Source: JALZHR01 sp036388475
Lineage (GTDB): Bacteria; Acidobacteriota; Blastocatellia; Pyrinomonadales; Pyrinomonadaceae
NCBI GenBank assembly: GCA_036388475.1
Contig: DASVRT010000006.1
Span: forward strand, 31,706 to 95,705
Direction of reading: 5' to 3'
Length of the DNA: 64,000 nucleotides
In this document: in pieces, positions 1 through 8,671 of the stretch
Layout: each line of letters begins with the position of its first letter
How positions within the stretch are numbered: the stretch's first letter is position 1
The notes under the pieces: generated by a model
The model's input: the letters and a program-made list of their open reading frames with translations, nothing else
Told to the model about the DNA's origin: nothing
The model's database searches: none
Program-made: the position numbers and the translations under genes

Positions 1-989
1 CAACCGCCGCCGCAGGAACTTCCGCCGCCGTCACCGCCGCTTCCGCTGTCGCCGCTTGAGGACGAACAACTGGAACCGCAAGCCGAGCCGCAGCCGCTCG
101 AACTTGAAGTATCGGCTTGATTCTGCGCTCGTTGAAACGCCTGATTGTAATCGTCGTAGATTGTTCCCGCCAGAACCGCGCCGCCGAAAACACCGACGCT
201 TAAAAGCAGCGGGTCAACTCCGGCAAACTGCGCGCTCGGCACGACTTTCGGCGTGTCGGACGGCTGATAAATCTGCTGCGTCTGCTGTTTTAATTTCTCG
301 AAAGCCAGCTGAAGTCTTTCGAGATAAGTTTTCCCCAGATTTGTCAGGCGCGGCAGTCTGGCAGCGAGAAAGGTTATTAAAGCGGCGACGACGGCGATGA
401 CGATAATCCCGAAAACGTTAAAGTAGCCGTTGATTAGAGCGGCGATAAATTTGTATGCGCCGAAGCCTAAAATCAGGAGCAGAACGATATTTCGCGCGCG
501 TTTAACACGGCTTCGCGTTTCGCCGCCGGTCAAAAACTGCTGCTGTTCCAGCCTTGATTCGTAAATGCCGTAATACGGTTCTAAAACCTGAATCAAACCG
601 TAACCCTGAAAAACTTCCTTCGGCTCGCGCGAATCGCCGAACCAGTTCAGAACGGTTTGCTCCAACTGATTCAGGCTTCGCTTGTCGGATTGATGCTGAT
701 TGCGATGAATGCGTGAATTTTTGCCGTCGGTCTGGATTATCAGAAAATCTTTTTGCCGGAGCGCAAAGACGGCGGCGCGCGCGACTTCGTTCATCCCGCC
801 GCGCAGGTATGCAATTTCATACGGGTCGATGTTCGGCGGAATCGGCGGAACGGGCAGATTGGCGGTTTTGTCAGCCTGCGTTTTCCAGATGCCGAAAATT
901 ATCAGCGAGAAAATCGCCAACAGGCTGTAAAAAATTAAAAAGACGGCGCCCGGCATATTTGCCAGCGGGTTATCAAACAGGAAGTCCAT
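1..989 (-). CDS. TIGR04222-type membrane protein, 3' end beyond window
   Basis: The frame is open from an ATG at 989 to the window edge, giving 329 codons and no stop. AGGAGG lies about 9 bases upstream of the ATG. The product has a hydrophobic segment at about residues 12-35, a soluble middle with the stretch YEIAYLRGGMNEVARAA, two further membrane segments at about 150-195, another near 255-270, and a tail rich in Ser, Gly and Cys (SSSSGCGSGCSSSSSGDSG). The YLRGG motif and the Cys/Gly-rich end match TIGR04222 domain membrane proteins, whose function is unknown; similar Gly/Cys tails occur in TPM-domain proteins. The gene stands alone and points left. The family call rests on recalled architecture and is moderately secure. 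Confidence 0.7.
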   Translation of the reverse strand, partial: MDFLFDNPLANMPGAVFLIFYSLLAIFSLIIFGIWKTQADKTANLPVPPIPPNIDPYEIAYLRGGMNEVARAAVFALRQKDFLIIQTDGKNSRIHRNQHQSDKRSLNQLEQTVLNWFGDSREPKEVFQGYGLIQVLEPYYGIYESRLEQQQFLTGGETRSRVKRARNIVLLLILGFGAYKFIAALINGYFNVFGIIVIAVVAALITFLAARLPRLTNLGKTYLERLQLAFEKLKQQTQQIYQPSDTPKVVPSAQFAGVDPLLLSVGVFGGAVLAGTIYDDYNQAFQRAQNQADTSSSSGCGSACGSSCSSSSGDSGSGGDGGGSSCGGG

Positions 990-1079
990 TCGGTAAATTT
1001 CCTCCTCGCGCTTATTCTAACCACTTTCTATTACGAATTACCAGAAGTTTAGGTTCGGAATGTAACAAAAAGTTAACAA

Positions 1080-1153
1080 CGCAAAAATCGAAGTGTAAAG
1101 CGCAAAATAAAAGACGTAATTTCACTTTGCGCTTTGCGCTTCGATTTTTGAAT
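1080..1153. repeat. Heptanucleotide repeat, inverted arms (GCGCAAA type)
   Basis: Two arms built on GCGCAAA / TTTGCGC face each other (about 1081-1106 and 1122-1152) and can form a long imperfect hairpin. The array lies directly after the stop of the CAP-domain gene, which reads from right to left. It belongs to the 7-base repeat family seen throughout the window. Confidence 0.75.
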
Positions 1154-1160
1154 TTTATAA

Positions 1161-1694
1161 CTATCGTTCGATAAAAACCTGCGTGACGTAAATTCTGCCG
1201 CCGTCGGTTACGGCAATGCCGATGCCCGAATCGGTGTAATCGGGGTTGAGAATATTGTCTCGATGCGAGGGCGATTTCATCCAGCCGCGCACCGCCATCA
1301 GATTCGGGTTGTCGTAGCCTTCGCAGAAGAAAAGATTCTCGCCGATTTTGCTCCAATTTTTAATGCGCATATCTTTGGCGCGTGTTTCGACCGAGCCGCC
1401 GCCGTCGTCGTAATGGCTGAAAAAATTTTCCCGCGCCATTTTTTGCGAATAGCCGCGCGCCAGCCGCGAAAGATTTGCGTCCCAGTTTAATTCGCCCAAG
1501 CCTTTTTTGCTTCTTTCCTGATTGATAAGGTCGAAAATTTCCCGTTCGCCCGTGTCCGCGTTAGCGGAAACACGCGCGTTTGCCGAAGCCGTGTAAATTC
1601 TTCGCTGCGCGGAAATGTCCGAAACAGACGAGCTGATTAAAACGGCGACGGACAAAATAAAAAAGCACGATTTTGCCTTTAAAGACACATTCAT
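1161..1694 (-). CDS. Secreted CAP-domain (SCP/PR1, YkwD-like) protein
   Basis: This is a 177-residue protein with an N-terminal signal peptide (about residues 1-29, ending SDISA) and a CAP domain from about residue 50 to the end. Family landmarks are visible: INQERSKKGL near the domain start, FFSHYDD, KIGENLFF, and the CAP signature WMKSPSHRDNILNPDYTDSGIG. The conserved His and Glu of the CAP cavity are present (H in FSHYD, E in GENL, H in PSHR). Bacterial CAP proteins are extracellular; their activity is mostly unknown, and some bind lipids or have been proposed as peptidases. The start is supported by AGAAGGA about 14 bases upstream. It is a single gene that ends in a heptanucleotide repeat. 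Confidence 0.9.
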   Translation of the reverse strand: MNVSLKAKSCFFILSVAVLISSSVSDISAQRRIYTASANARVSANADTGEREIFDLINQERSKKGLGELNWDANLSRLARGYSQKMARENFFSHYDDGGGSVETRAKDMRIKNWSKIGENLFFCEGYDNPNLMAVRGWMKSPSHRDNILNPDYTDSGIGIAVTDGGRIYVTQVFIER

Positions 1695-1815
1695 CGATTA
1701 AATTTTTCCTTCTTGAAATTGGTTCGGAGAGAATTTCAGGTTCGGGAGAACCGGATTGAAGCTTCCGCGCTTTGATGCCAAGACGCGAGGCTCCGGTTTT
1801 CTATTTTTATCGAAT

Positions 1816-2988
1816 TTAGTAATTTTGTAAAGCTTTTTTATAATTTTCAAAATTCCGGCGCATTTCTTCCATCGAATCGCCGCCGAATTTTTCGCGCAAA
1901 GCGTTTGCCAGAACAATCGCCAGCATCGACTCGCCGATAACGCCCGCCGCCGGAACCGCCGTAATATCCGAGCGCTCAAACGCCGCGAGTTCTTCCCGTT
2001 TGGATTCTATATCGACCGATTTCAGAGCCTTTCGCAAAGTCGAAATCGGTTTCAGATAACCGCGCACGCGCAATTCTTCGCCGTTCGTGATGCCGCCTTC
2101 CAGCCCGCCCGCGCGATTGGTCGGGCGCGTGAAAGTTTTTGAGCCTTCATCGTATCCGATTTCGTCGTGCACCGCCGAGCCGAAACGGCTGGCGTTTCGG
2201 ACGCCTTCGCCGATTTCGACCGCTTTCACGGCTTGAATCGACATAAACGCCTGCGCGATTCGCCCGTCTAGCTTTTCCGACCAGGAAGTGTGCGAGCCTA
2301 AACCGACGACGACCGTTTTCGCCACGACTTCAAAAATTCCGCCCAGAGTATCGCCGTCGGTCTTCGCTTTATCAATCAATTCGACCATCGCTTTTTCGGC
2401 TTCGGCATCGGCGCAATTCAAAGGCGAATCTTTTTCATTCGCGCAAATTTCTTCCCACTTTTTTTCCAGAGGTTTTTCGGGCACGCTGCCAAGTTTGATA
2501 ACGTGCGAGCGGATTTCGATTTCGAATTGTTCGAGCAATTGCTTGGCGATTGCGCCGCAGGCGACGCGCGCGGCGGTTTCGCGCGCCGAAGCGCGCTCCA
2601 GAACGTCGCGCAAATCTCTGGCTTGAAATTTCTGCCCGCCCGCCAGATCGGCGTGACCGGGACGCGGACGCTTGACGAGACGCGGATTTTTCGGCTCGTC
2701 TTCAAGCTTTTCCGCCGACATAACTTCCGTCCAGTGAACGAAATCGCGGTTTTCAATCACGAGCGCGACGGGCGAGCCGAGCGTTTTTCCGTGACGAACG
2801 CCGGAAAGAATCTCGATTTTGTCGCTTTCGATTTTCTGCCTGCCGCCGCGCCCGTAGCCCTGCTGGCGACGCCAGAGCTCGCGATTGATTTTTTCGATGT
2901 CGATTTCCAAACCCGCGGGCAAGCCTTCGACAATGGCAACCAATGCTTTGCCGTGCGATTCTCCGGCGGTCGTGAAACGAAAAAACAT
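1816..2988 (-). CDS. aroC: Chorismate synthase
   Basis: A 390-residue protein that converts 5-enolpyruvylshikimate 3-phosphate to chorismate with reduced FMN, the last shared step to aromatic amino acids, folate and quinones in the cytoplasm. The N-terminus FRFTTAGESHGKALVAIVEG holds the GESHG signature. RPRPGHADLAGGQKF and RASARETAARVACGAI are the FMN- and phosphate-binding segments, and RAGGLEGGITNGE lies in the core. Length is normal for the family. The start is only 4 bases after the stop of the upstream EamA gene, so the two are probably co-transcribed and translation may be coupled; no Shine-Dalgarno is evident. No other shikimate-pathway gene is near. Confidence 0.97.
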   Translation of the reverse strand: MFFRFTTAGESHGKALVAIVEGLPAGLEIDIEKINRELWRRQQGYGRGGRQKIESDKIEILSGVRHGKTLGSPVALVIENRDFVHWTEVMSAEKLEDEPKNPRLVKRPRPGHADLAGGQKFQARDLRDVLERASARETAARVACGAIAKQLLEQFEIEIRSHVIKLGSVPEKPLEKKWEEICANEKDSPLNCADAEAEKAMVELIDKAKTDGDTLGGIFEVVAKTVVVGLGSHTSWSEKLDGRIAQAFMSIQAVKAVEIGEGVRNASRFGSAVHDEIGYDEGSKTFTRPTNRAGGLEGGITNGEELRVRGYLKPISTLRKALKSVDIESKREELAAFERSDITAVPAAGVIGESMLAIVLANALREKFGGDSMEEMRRNFENYKKALQNY

Positions 2989-2992
2989 AAAT

Positions 2993-3892
2993 TTATAAAC
3001 GCCGGTCAGCGACCGATTTTCGGTGATTCAAAATCGGGCGGACGACAATCAGAAAAACGCTCAACAAAATCAGAAGACCGCCGAACAAGGTTTGCAGCCC
3101 TAATTGCTCGCCGAAAAATCCGCCGATAATCACCGCCACCAGCGGCGTGACAAAAGCAATCATCATTGCCCGCGTGACATCAATTTTAGTCAGCAGCCAG
3201 TAATAAAGCCAGAAAGCGACGATTGAACCCATAATCGCCAGATACAAAACGCAGATTACCGCATTCCACGTCCAATGAAACCCGAACGGACTGCCTTCGA
3301 CGCTTAAGCCCACCAGCCAAAGAGGAATGTGTCCGACGAGCATCTGCCCGAAAACCATACTCGCCGGATGCAGTTTTTGTCCTTTCGCTTTCGTCAAAAC
3401 GCTGGCGTATGAAGCGCCGAACGCGCCGACCACCACCGCCAGACTGCCCAGAAAAGCCATCTGCCCGTTCAGCGTTAACTGTTCTCTGAAAATCACCGAA
3501 ATGCCCAACAGACCGAGCAGAATAGAGACGATTTTCAAACCCGTAATTGATTCGCCGACGTAAATCCGCGCCAGAATCAAACCGAAAGCCGGAATCGTCG
3601 CCTGCAAAACCGCCGCTAAACCGGAACTGATGTGCTGCTCGCCCCAGAACAGCAAACCGTAATTAAAGAAAAACTGCAAAAAACCCGTTATGAAAATTAT
3701 AATCCACGTCGCCCGACCTTTCGGAAACGGAATTTTCTGCCACCAGAGCGCGGGCAAAATCAGCAGACAGGCGACCGTAAATCTTATCGCGGCAAAGCTG
3801 ACCGGCGGCAAATCGTCAAGCCCGCGCTTGATAAAAATCCAGGTCGTTCCCCAAATGACGCACAGGATAAGCCAGACCAACAGAGGTTTCAT
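2993..3892 (-). CDS. EamA/DMT-family transporter
   Basis: A 299-residue integral membrane protein of the drug/metabolite transporter superfamily with about ten hydrophobic segments arranged as two EamA repeats. The N-terminal WLILCVIWGTTWIFIKRGL is typical of RhaT/YdcZ-like DMT exporters, and the second repeat begins near residue 150 (FLGSLAVVVGAFGASYAS). Substrate cannot be read from sequence. It is the first gene of a two-gene unit with aroC, and a role in export of an aromatic metabolite would be speculation. The C-terminus is short and basic (RPILNHRKSVADRRL). Confidence 0.9.
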   Translation of the reverse strand: MKPLLVWLILCVIWGTTWIFIKRGLDDLPPVSFAAIRFTVACLLILPALWWQKIPFPKGRATWIIIFITGFLQFFFNYGLLFWGEQHISSGLAAVLQATIPAFGLILARIYVGESITGLKIVSILLGLLGISVIFREQLTLNGQMAFLGSLAVVVGAFGASYASVLTKAKGQKLHPASMVFGQMLVGHIPLWLVGLSVEGSPFGFHWTWNAVICVLYLAIMGSIVAFWLYYWLLTKIDVTRAMMIAFVTPLVAVIIGGFFGEQLGLQTLFGGLLILLSVFLIVVRPILNHRKSVADRRL

Positions 3893-3941
3893 AAAAAGTG
3901 AATGGTAACAAGGCTTGAAGTAAAAGTAAAAAAGGAATTTT

Positions 3942-4136
3942 CAGCCACAGAGAGCACAGAGAAAGACAGGGAGAATGAAACCGCAGATTTACATTGATTA
4001 ACGCAGATTACTAACCCGATAGACAGAATTTACAGGATAAGAAAGAAACTTCAACGTTTTCAGTTTTGAATTATCCTGCCTATCCTGTCCATCCTGTTTG
4101 AATCTCCTTTCCGTTCTCTGTGAACGCTGTGGCTGA
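3942..4136. repeat. Intergenic compound inverted repeat
   Basis: Outer arms CAGCCACAGAGAGCACAGAG (3942-3961) and the matching inverted TTCTCTGTGAACGCTGTGGCTG (4114-4135) enclose inner words ACCGCAGATTT...ACGCAGATTA and ACAGGATAAG, and a 9-base repeat ending in ATCCTG (4072-4097). It fills most of the gap between rsmD and the EamA gene. The words resemble short intergenic repeats scattered in many environmental bacteria; no gene is present. Confidence 0.6.
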
Positions 4137-4144
4137 TTCCCGCT

Positions 4145-4696
4145 TTAGCTTCGCTCGTAGAAGCTCAAACTCGAATCGCCCTGCCTTAAGATTCGCCAGC
4201 GGCGCAGCTCGCCAATCATATCGGGAAGATTATTTTTGTTGTGATGCTCGGCAATCAATATTCCGTTTTCGGCAAGCAGCTTGGCTTCGGGTTCGCCGAA
4301 AAGATACAAAACGTCGCGATACTCGGTTTGATAAGGCGGGTCGTAATAAACGATGTCGAAAATCTGTTTTGTTTTTCGCAGAAAATCTTCGGCGTCGCTT
4401 TGCACGACTTCCGTCTCCGCTTCGGGAATTTCCAAAAGGTCGAGATTTTCTTCGATAAGCCCGCAGGATTTGCGCGATTTATCGACGAAAGTCACGTGCC
4501 GCGCGCCGCGCGAAAGCGCTTCGATGCCGATCGCGCCCGTGCCCGAACACAAATCCAGAAAGCGTGTTTCGTCGTCAATCTGCGGCGCGAGAACGTTAAA
4601 AAGAGCTTCGCGCAGACGGTCGGAGGTCGGACGCGTCTGCAAAGAAGGCGGGCTTTTTAAGACCCGCCTTCGATATTTTCCGGCTATGATGCGCAT
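4145..4696 (-). CDS. rsmD: 16S rRNA (guanine(966)-N(2))-methyltransferase RsmD
   Basis: A 183-residue class I SAM methyltransferase that methylates G966 of 16S rRNA in the assembled small subunit. It begins MRIIAGKYRRRVL, the usual RsmD start, followed by RPTSDRLREALFNVL (substrate region). The SAM-binding motif I is FLDLCSGTGAIGIEALSRGA and the catalytic motif IV is DIVYYDPPY. Length is normal. The ATG at 4696 directly abuts a heptanucleotide repeat, so no Shine-Dalgarno is visible. A second RsmD-like gene lies just upstream on the same strand (5858-4860), separated by the inverted repeat at 4699-4859. Confidence 0.95.
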   Translation of the reverse strand: MRIIAGKYRRRVLKSPPSLQTRPTSDRLREALFNVLAPQIDDETRFLDLCSGTGAIGIEALSRGARHVTFVDKSRKSCGLIEENLDLLEIPEAETEVVQSDAEDFLRKTKQIFDIVYYDPPYQTEYRDVLYLFGEPEAKLLAENGILIAEHHNKNNLPDMIGELRRWRILRQGDSSLSFYERS

Positions 4697-4698
4697 AA

Positions 4699-4859
4699 GG
4701 AATTTTCGATTTTCGATTGCCGATTGGCGATTGGATAAGGATTTTGCTTCGCAAAACTTTTTTGAAATTGAAATTTCGAAGCTAAAATTTTAATCTTGCA
4801 ATTCAAAAAATAGTTTTCCTTATCCAATCGCAAATCTAAAATCGCAAATCGAAAATTCC
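4699..4859. repeat. Heptanucleotide repeat, long inverted arms (ATTTTCG/ATTGGCG type)
   Basis: Left arm 4699-4741 and right arm 4817-4859 are inverted copies of each other over about 43 bases, each made of 7-base units (ATTTTCG, ATTGCCG, ATTGGCG, or their complements). The spacer contains a smaller hairpin (GAAATTTCGAAGC region). The element exactly fills the space between the stop of one RsmD-like gene and the start of the next. Confidence 0.8.
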
Positions 4860-5858
4860 CTAGCTTTTTCTTTCGTAAAAACTCAAAGCCGTGTCGCCCT
4901 GCGTGACGACGCGCCAGCGTTTCAGGACGCCGATTTTTTCCGGGAAAAACATCTCGGCGTGATGTTCGATTAGTAAAAGACCGCCGGGTTTAAGGGCGAC
5001 GCCGCGTTTCAGATAATCCAAAACTTCGTCGTAATTGGTGTCATACGGCGGGTCGAAATAAATCACATCCCAGAAGCGTCGGCGTTTCTGCATTTTTTTC
5101 AGAAACGGTACGACTTCGAGCTCGCAGACCTCGCCGTGTCCTTCCTTGATGCCGCAGGCTTCGAGATTTTTCTTGATAAAGCTGCACATTTTGCCCGAGC
5201 GCTCGACAAACGTGCTAATCAGCGCGCCGCGCGAAATCGCTTCGATGCCGACCGCGCCCGAACCGGCGCAGAGGTCGAGAAAACGTCCGGCGCGAACGCG
5301 TCGAAAAATTAATCTGAACATAACTTCGCGAATGCGGCGCGCCGTAGGGCGCACCTTCGGCGAAGCCGTGCTGGTTAAAAATTTTCCTCTGTGTTTTCCG
5401 TCTGTTACCTGCATCTCGTCATAAACTTTGGGCTTGTCGAACTGCTTCCAGGGTTCAACCGGCTTGCCGCGCGGAATAAAATTTTTCCGCGGCGGAAAAC
5501 GGTCGTTTCTGCCCTGAAATCTATCATCGCGGCGCGGAAATCGCTCGTCGGAGCGGTCACGGTCGCGGTCATTGTTCGTGCCGGTGCCGGTGCCGGTGCT
5601 CGTGCCGCTGCCGCGAAACCTGTTTTCTCGTGGGGGAAAACGGTCGTCTTTGCCGCGAAACCGCTCGTCTCGCGGCTGAAAGCGGCTGTTATTGTCACGC
5701 GTGTTATTATCACCCGTGTTGTTATCGCGCGGCTGAAATCTATCGTTGCGCGGTTGAAATTTCCGCTCGCCGTAATTTCTGTCTTCCTGTTTTCTGTATG
5801 GGCGATTTTGATTAAAAGTTGTTGCCGGAGGTGTTCCGGTGTGTCGTCGGTTTTCCAT
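4860..5858 (-). CDS. RsmD-family RNA methyltransferase with disordered Arg/Asn/Asp-rich N-terminus
   Basis: The chosen start is the ATG at 5858, preceded by GAGGA about 8 bases away; an in-frame reading extends upstream to 6008 but lacks such a site. The 332-residue product has two parts. Residues 1 to about 145 are low complexity, with many copies of (D/E)RF followed by two residues and R (RFQPRD, RFPPRE, RFRGKD) and a GTGTGT stretch. The rest is an RsmD-type methyltransferase: GKHRGKFL, RPTARRIREVMF, motif I FLDLCAGSGAVGIEAISRGA, and catalytic YFDPPYD. All key residues are kept, so activity is likely; the target base is unknown. The N-terminal part looks like an RNA-binding disordered region. 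It is an RsmD paralogue rather than the housekeeping copy. Confidence 0.88.
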   Translation of the reverse strand: MENRRHTGTPPATTFNQNRPYRKQEDRNYGERKFQPRNDRFQPRDNNTGDNNTRDNNSRFQPRDERFRGKDDRFPPRENRFRGSGTSTGTGTGTNNDRDRDRSDERFPRRDDRFQGRNDRFPPRKNFIPRGKPVEPWKQFDKPKVYDEMQVTDGKHRGKFLTSTASPKVRPTARRIREVMFRLIFRRVRAGRFLDLCAGSGAVGIEAISRGALISTFVERSGKMCSFIKKNLEACGIKEGHGEVCELEVVPFLKKMQKRRRFWDVIYFDPPYDTNYDEVLDYLKRGVALKPGGLLLIEHHAEMFFPEKIGVLKRWRVVTQGDTALSFYERKS

Positions 5859-6206
5859 GTTTTTTCCTCTTTCAAAAGATTGGCGTGAATTCGGCTCAGG
5901 AGGAACAGCCAAAATTTCACACGCTAGTTTCTGCTGCCAGCCGATTGCAAATTGCCGAACTGAAATTGGGAATTTAAGAGAAAATTCAATCCGTCCCTTT
6001 ACAATCAAATAAGATTTCTCAGTTTATAAATGTTTTAGAGAAATTGTTAAAGACGAATATAAACGATTTAGACGGAAAAATTCAATGCTTTTCATCACAC
6101 TTTACAAAAAAATACTTTTTTTAAAAAACTCCTGCTTCTGAAATATTCCAGACAAGATATAAGTAACACAATGAAAGGAAAATGAAACCACCCATTTAGG
6201 TAGGCA
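5859..6206. other. Intergenic region without recognisable gene
   Basis: This A+T-rich gap lies upstream of the second RsmD-like gene and downstream of recG on the same strand. The first 150 bases stay open in the frame of the methyltransferase but show no start signal and no family similarity that I recognise. The remainder holds A- and T-runs only. It probably carries the promoter of the methyltransferase gene, but I cannot point to one. Confidence 0.5.
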
Positions 6207-6258
6207 AGCGAACTGCGAACCGATAGTTTTTTCTTCCGCTCTCAGTTCGCAGTTCTCG
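6207..6258. repeat. Heptanucleotide repeat, inverted arms (AGTTCGC/AGTTCTC type)
   Basis: GCGAACTGCGAAC (left) and CAGTTCGCAGTTCTC (right) form a hairpin immediately downstream of the recG stop codon. The unit AGTTCTC recurs in the elements at 33052-33111 and 40049-40123. Confidence 0.75.
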
Positions 6259-6263
6259 GCTAT

Positions 6264-8600
6264 TTATCCGATTCCCGCCAGTTTAAAGCGCGCGTCAGAT
6301 TTTGCGACCTCGATTAATTTTGAAGTTTCCTGCGTAAAGCGTTTCGTCGTCAGATAAAATTCGGCTTCCTTGCGCGCCGTTTCCAGAATCTCCAAATCGC
6401 GGATAATATTGCCGATGCGAAACGTCTGCACGCCCGATTGCCGCGTGCCTAAAATCTCGCCCTGCCCGCGCAGCTCCAAATCTTTTTCGGCGATGCGAAA
6501 GCCGTCGGTCGTTTCTTCCATAATTCCTAAACGCTCTTTCGCCACCGCCGTTTTTTTGTCGTTCGTCAAAAGCACGCAGTAACTTTGTTCGGCGCCGCGC
6601 CCGACGCGCCCGCGCAGCTGGTGAAGCTGCGACAGACCGAAACGCTCGGCGTGCTCGATAATCATCAGGCTCGCGTTCGGCACATCGACGCCGACCTCGA
6701 TTACCGTCGTCGAAACGAGAATCTGAATGTCGCCTTCGGTAAAGCTCTGCATCACGGCTTCCTTTTCGCCCGCTTTCATTTTGCCGTGCAGCAAGCCGAT
6801 TTTGTATTGCGGAAAGACCTTGTCGCGCAGTTCCTCGAACATCGCCGTCGCCGCTTTTAAATCCATCTTTTCCGATTCTTCGACGAGCGGGTAAACGACG
6901 TAAACCTGCCGCCCGAGTTCGATTTCGCGCACGATTCCTTTGTAGACGCCGTCGCGCTTGTCCTCGCCGACGACGACCGTTTTTATCGGCGTCCGTCCGG
7001 GCGGCAATTCGTCAATGACCGAAACGTCCAAATCGCCGTAAACCGTCATCGCCAGCGAGCGCGGAATCGGCGTCGCCGTCATCACCAGAATATCGGGACT
7101 GTAACCGCGCGCGCGAAGCTCGGCGCGCTGCAAGACGCCGAAACGATGCTGCTCGTCAATCACGGCTAAACCCAGTTTTTGAAACGCCACTGCGTCCTGA
7201 ATAATCGCGTGTGTGCCGATAACGGCATTGACATCGCCGTCGGCAATCATCTGCTGAACTTTGCGCTTTTCCGCCGCGCGCAGACTCCCGATTAAAAGCT
7301 CGGTCGTAAAAGGCGTATCGGCTAAAAGGCGCTTGAAATTTCGCGCGTGCTGTTCCGCCAGAATTTCGGTCGGAGCCATCAGCGCGGTTTGATAACCGTT
7401 TTCCATCGCCGCCAGCATCGCCAACAGCGCGACAATCGTTTTTCCGCTGCCGACATCGCCCTGCACCAGCCGGTTCATCGGCGAATCGGAAGTCATATCG
7501 GCGAAAATTCTTTCGACGACTCTTTCCTGCGCGCCCGTTAAAGTGAACGGCAAAACGGCTCTGAGTCTTTCCCGAATCGTTTCGCTCAATTCGATAATCG
7601 CGCCTTTCGGGTCTTTGGCGCGCTCGCCGCGTTTAAGCTGCAAGGCAAACGAAACCCAGAAAAATTCTTCGAAAATCAAGCGCAGATGAGCACGGCTTCG
7701 CGCCTGCGCGTATTCGACGAGGCTCGAATGTTCCGGCGGAAAATGTATTTCCTGAATCGCTTGAAAACGGGTAATGAGTTTTTGCCGCTCGACAAGCTCC
7801 GGCGGCAGATTTTCCTGAAAAGAGCTTTCGTCCAGATTCTGCAAAACGGCGAAAACGATTTCGCGCAGGCGCTTGGTCTGAAAAGTTCCGAGCTTGCGGT
7901 AAACCGGCACGCGCCGCGCCGTGTGAATCATCGGAAATTGATTGGCATCGTCCAGCGAAATGTCTTCCGATTCGTCCTTTGCCTTTCGTCCTTCGTCCTT
8001 CGCATCTCCGTTTTCCTCTGCCTCCTCGTCGGCTGAAACGTTTTTTAATAATCCGAAACTGTCGTAATCGACGTCGCTCGCCATAATTTCCAGCTCGTCC
8101 GGTTTATTTAATCGCAGGGCAAACGTATTTTTGCGCGCGTCCCATTCCCATCTGCCGTAGGCGACAAAGCGCGTGCCGCGCTCGAAACGCTCTTTCCAGT
8201 AATTGACGATGCGAAACGCGCCCTTGCCCGACACGAACCACCAGACGACGACCGGCTTGCGCGTGCGCTCGGCGTCGCCCGCCGTGATTTCAAAAATAAA
8301 AAGCGGCGGCACTTTCGGTCCGCGATTTTTGCCGACCTGAAAACCGCCTGCCACGCGCACGAACAAATCGAGCGAAGCCTCCAGACCGTCAAACAAATCG
8401 TCAATCTGAATCAGGTTCGAGCGGTCTTCGTAGCGCATCGGCAGATAGTTGAGCAAATCTTCGACCGTCGCTTCCGAAGCGTCGTGTTTGTTCGCCGTTG
8501 CGGCGACGGCAAGCGCGAGTTTTCGCGCCGCTGCCGTCGTCAAATTCACTGCTTCGTATTTTGGAAAATCGAGAATTGATGTCTTTAAGGAAAGCTTCAT
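6264..8600 (-). CDS. recG: ATP-dependent DNA helicase RecG
   Basis: A superfamily 2 helicase that remodels stalled replication forks and Holliday junctions. Residue numbers below count from a GTG at 8618; the ATG 18 bases inside (8600) is the likelier start. The wedge/OB domain covers about residues 55-180 and the helicase core about 350-740. Walker A is GDVGSGKT (387-394), the DExH box is DEQH (488-491), motif III is TATPIPRSLAMT, and the C-terminal motif VI is LHQLRGRVGRG. At about 780 residues it exceeds the usual near-690 length, partly through an acidic insert at about 195-225 whose core (DAKDEGRKAKDE) is encoded by a heptanucleotide repeat. It is a single gene ending in another such repeat. 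Confidence 0.95.
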   Translation of the reverse strand: MKLSLKTSILDFPKYEAVNLTTAAARKLALAVAATANKHDASEATVEDLLNYLPMRYEDRSNLIQIDDLFDGLEASLDLFVRVAGGFQVGKNRGPKVPPLFIFEITAGDAERTRKPVVVWWFVSGKGAFRIVNYWKERFERGTRFVAYGRWEWDARKNTFALRLNKPDELEIMASDVDYDSFGLLKNVSADEEAEENGDAKDEGRKAKDESEDISLDDANQFPMIHTARRVPVYRKLGTFQTKRLREIVFAVLQNLDESSFQENLPPELVERQKLITRFQAIQEIHFPPEHSSLVEYAQARSRAHLRLIFEEFFWVSFALQLKRGERAKDPKGAIIELSETIRERLRAVLPFTLTGAQERVVERIFADMTSDSPMNRLVQGDVGSGKTIVALLAMLAAMENGYQTALMAPTEILAEQHARNFKRLLADTPFTTELLIGSLRAAEKRKVQQMIADGDVNAVIGTHAIIQDAVAFQKLGLAVIDEQHRFGVLQRAELRARGYSPDILVMTATPIPRSLAMTVYGDLDVSVIDELPPGRTPIKTVVVGEDKRDGVYKGIVREIELGRQVYVVYPLVEESEKMDLKAATAMFEELRDKVFPQYKIGLLHGKMKAGEKEAVMQSFTEGDIQILVSTTVIEVGVDVPNASLMIIEHAERFGLSQLHQLRGRVGRGAEQSYCVLLTNDKKTAVAKERLGIMEETTDGFRIAEKDLELRGQGEILGTRQSGVQTFRIGNIIRDLEILETARKEAEFYLTTKRFTQETSKLIEVAKSDARFKLAGIG
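7973..8007. repeat. Heptanucleotide repeat inside recG
   Basis: Five successive 7-base units (CGTCCTT, TGCCTTT, CGTCCTT, CGTCCTT, CGCATCT) lie in the recG reading frame and encode the charged insert DAKDEGRKAKDE. The same words occur in the array before glgC at 35126-35160. Confidence 0.75.
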
Positions 8601-8671
8601 CGGCTCAGATTTTAACACAGAAATTCAGCCGCGGATGAACGCGGACGACGCAGATAAATCAAAAGATAAAG

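Noticed and set aside
5405..5920. 171-codon minus-strand frame over the RsmD-like gene's N-terminus
   Set aside because: It is a second reading of low-complexity DNA in another frame; the methyltransferase frame has the ribosome-binding site and the domain.
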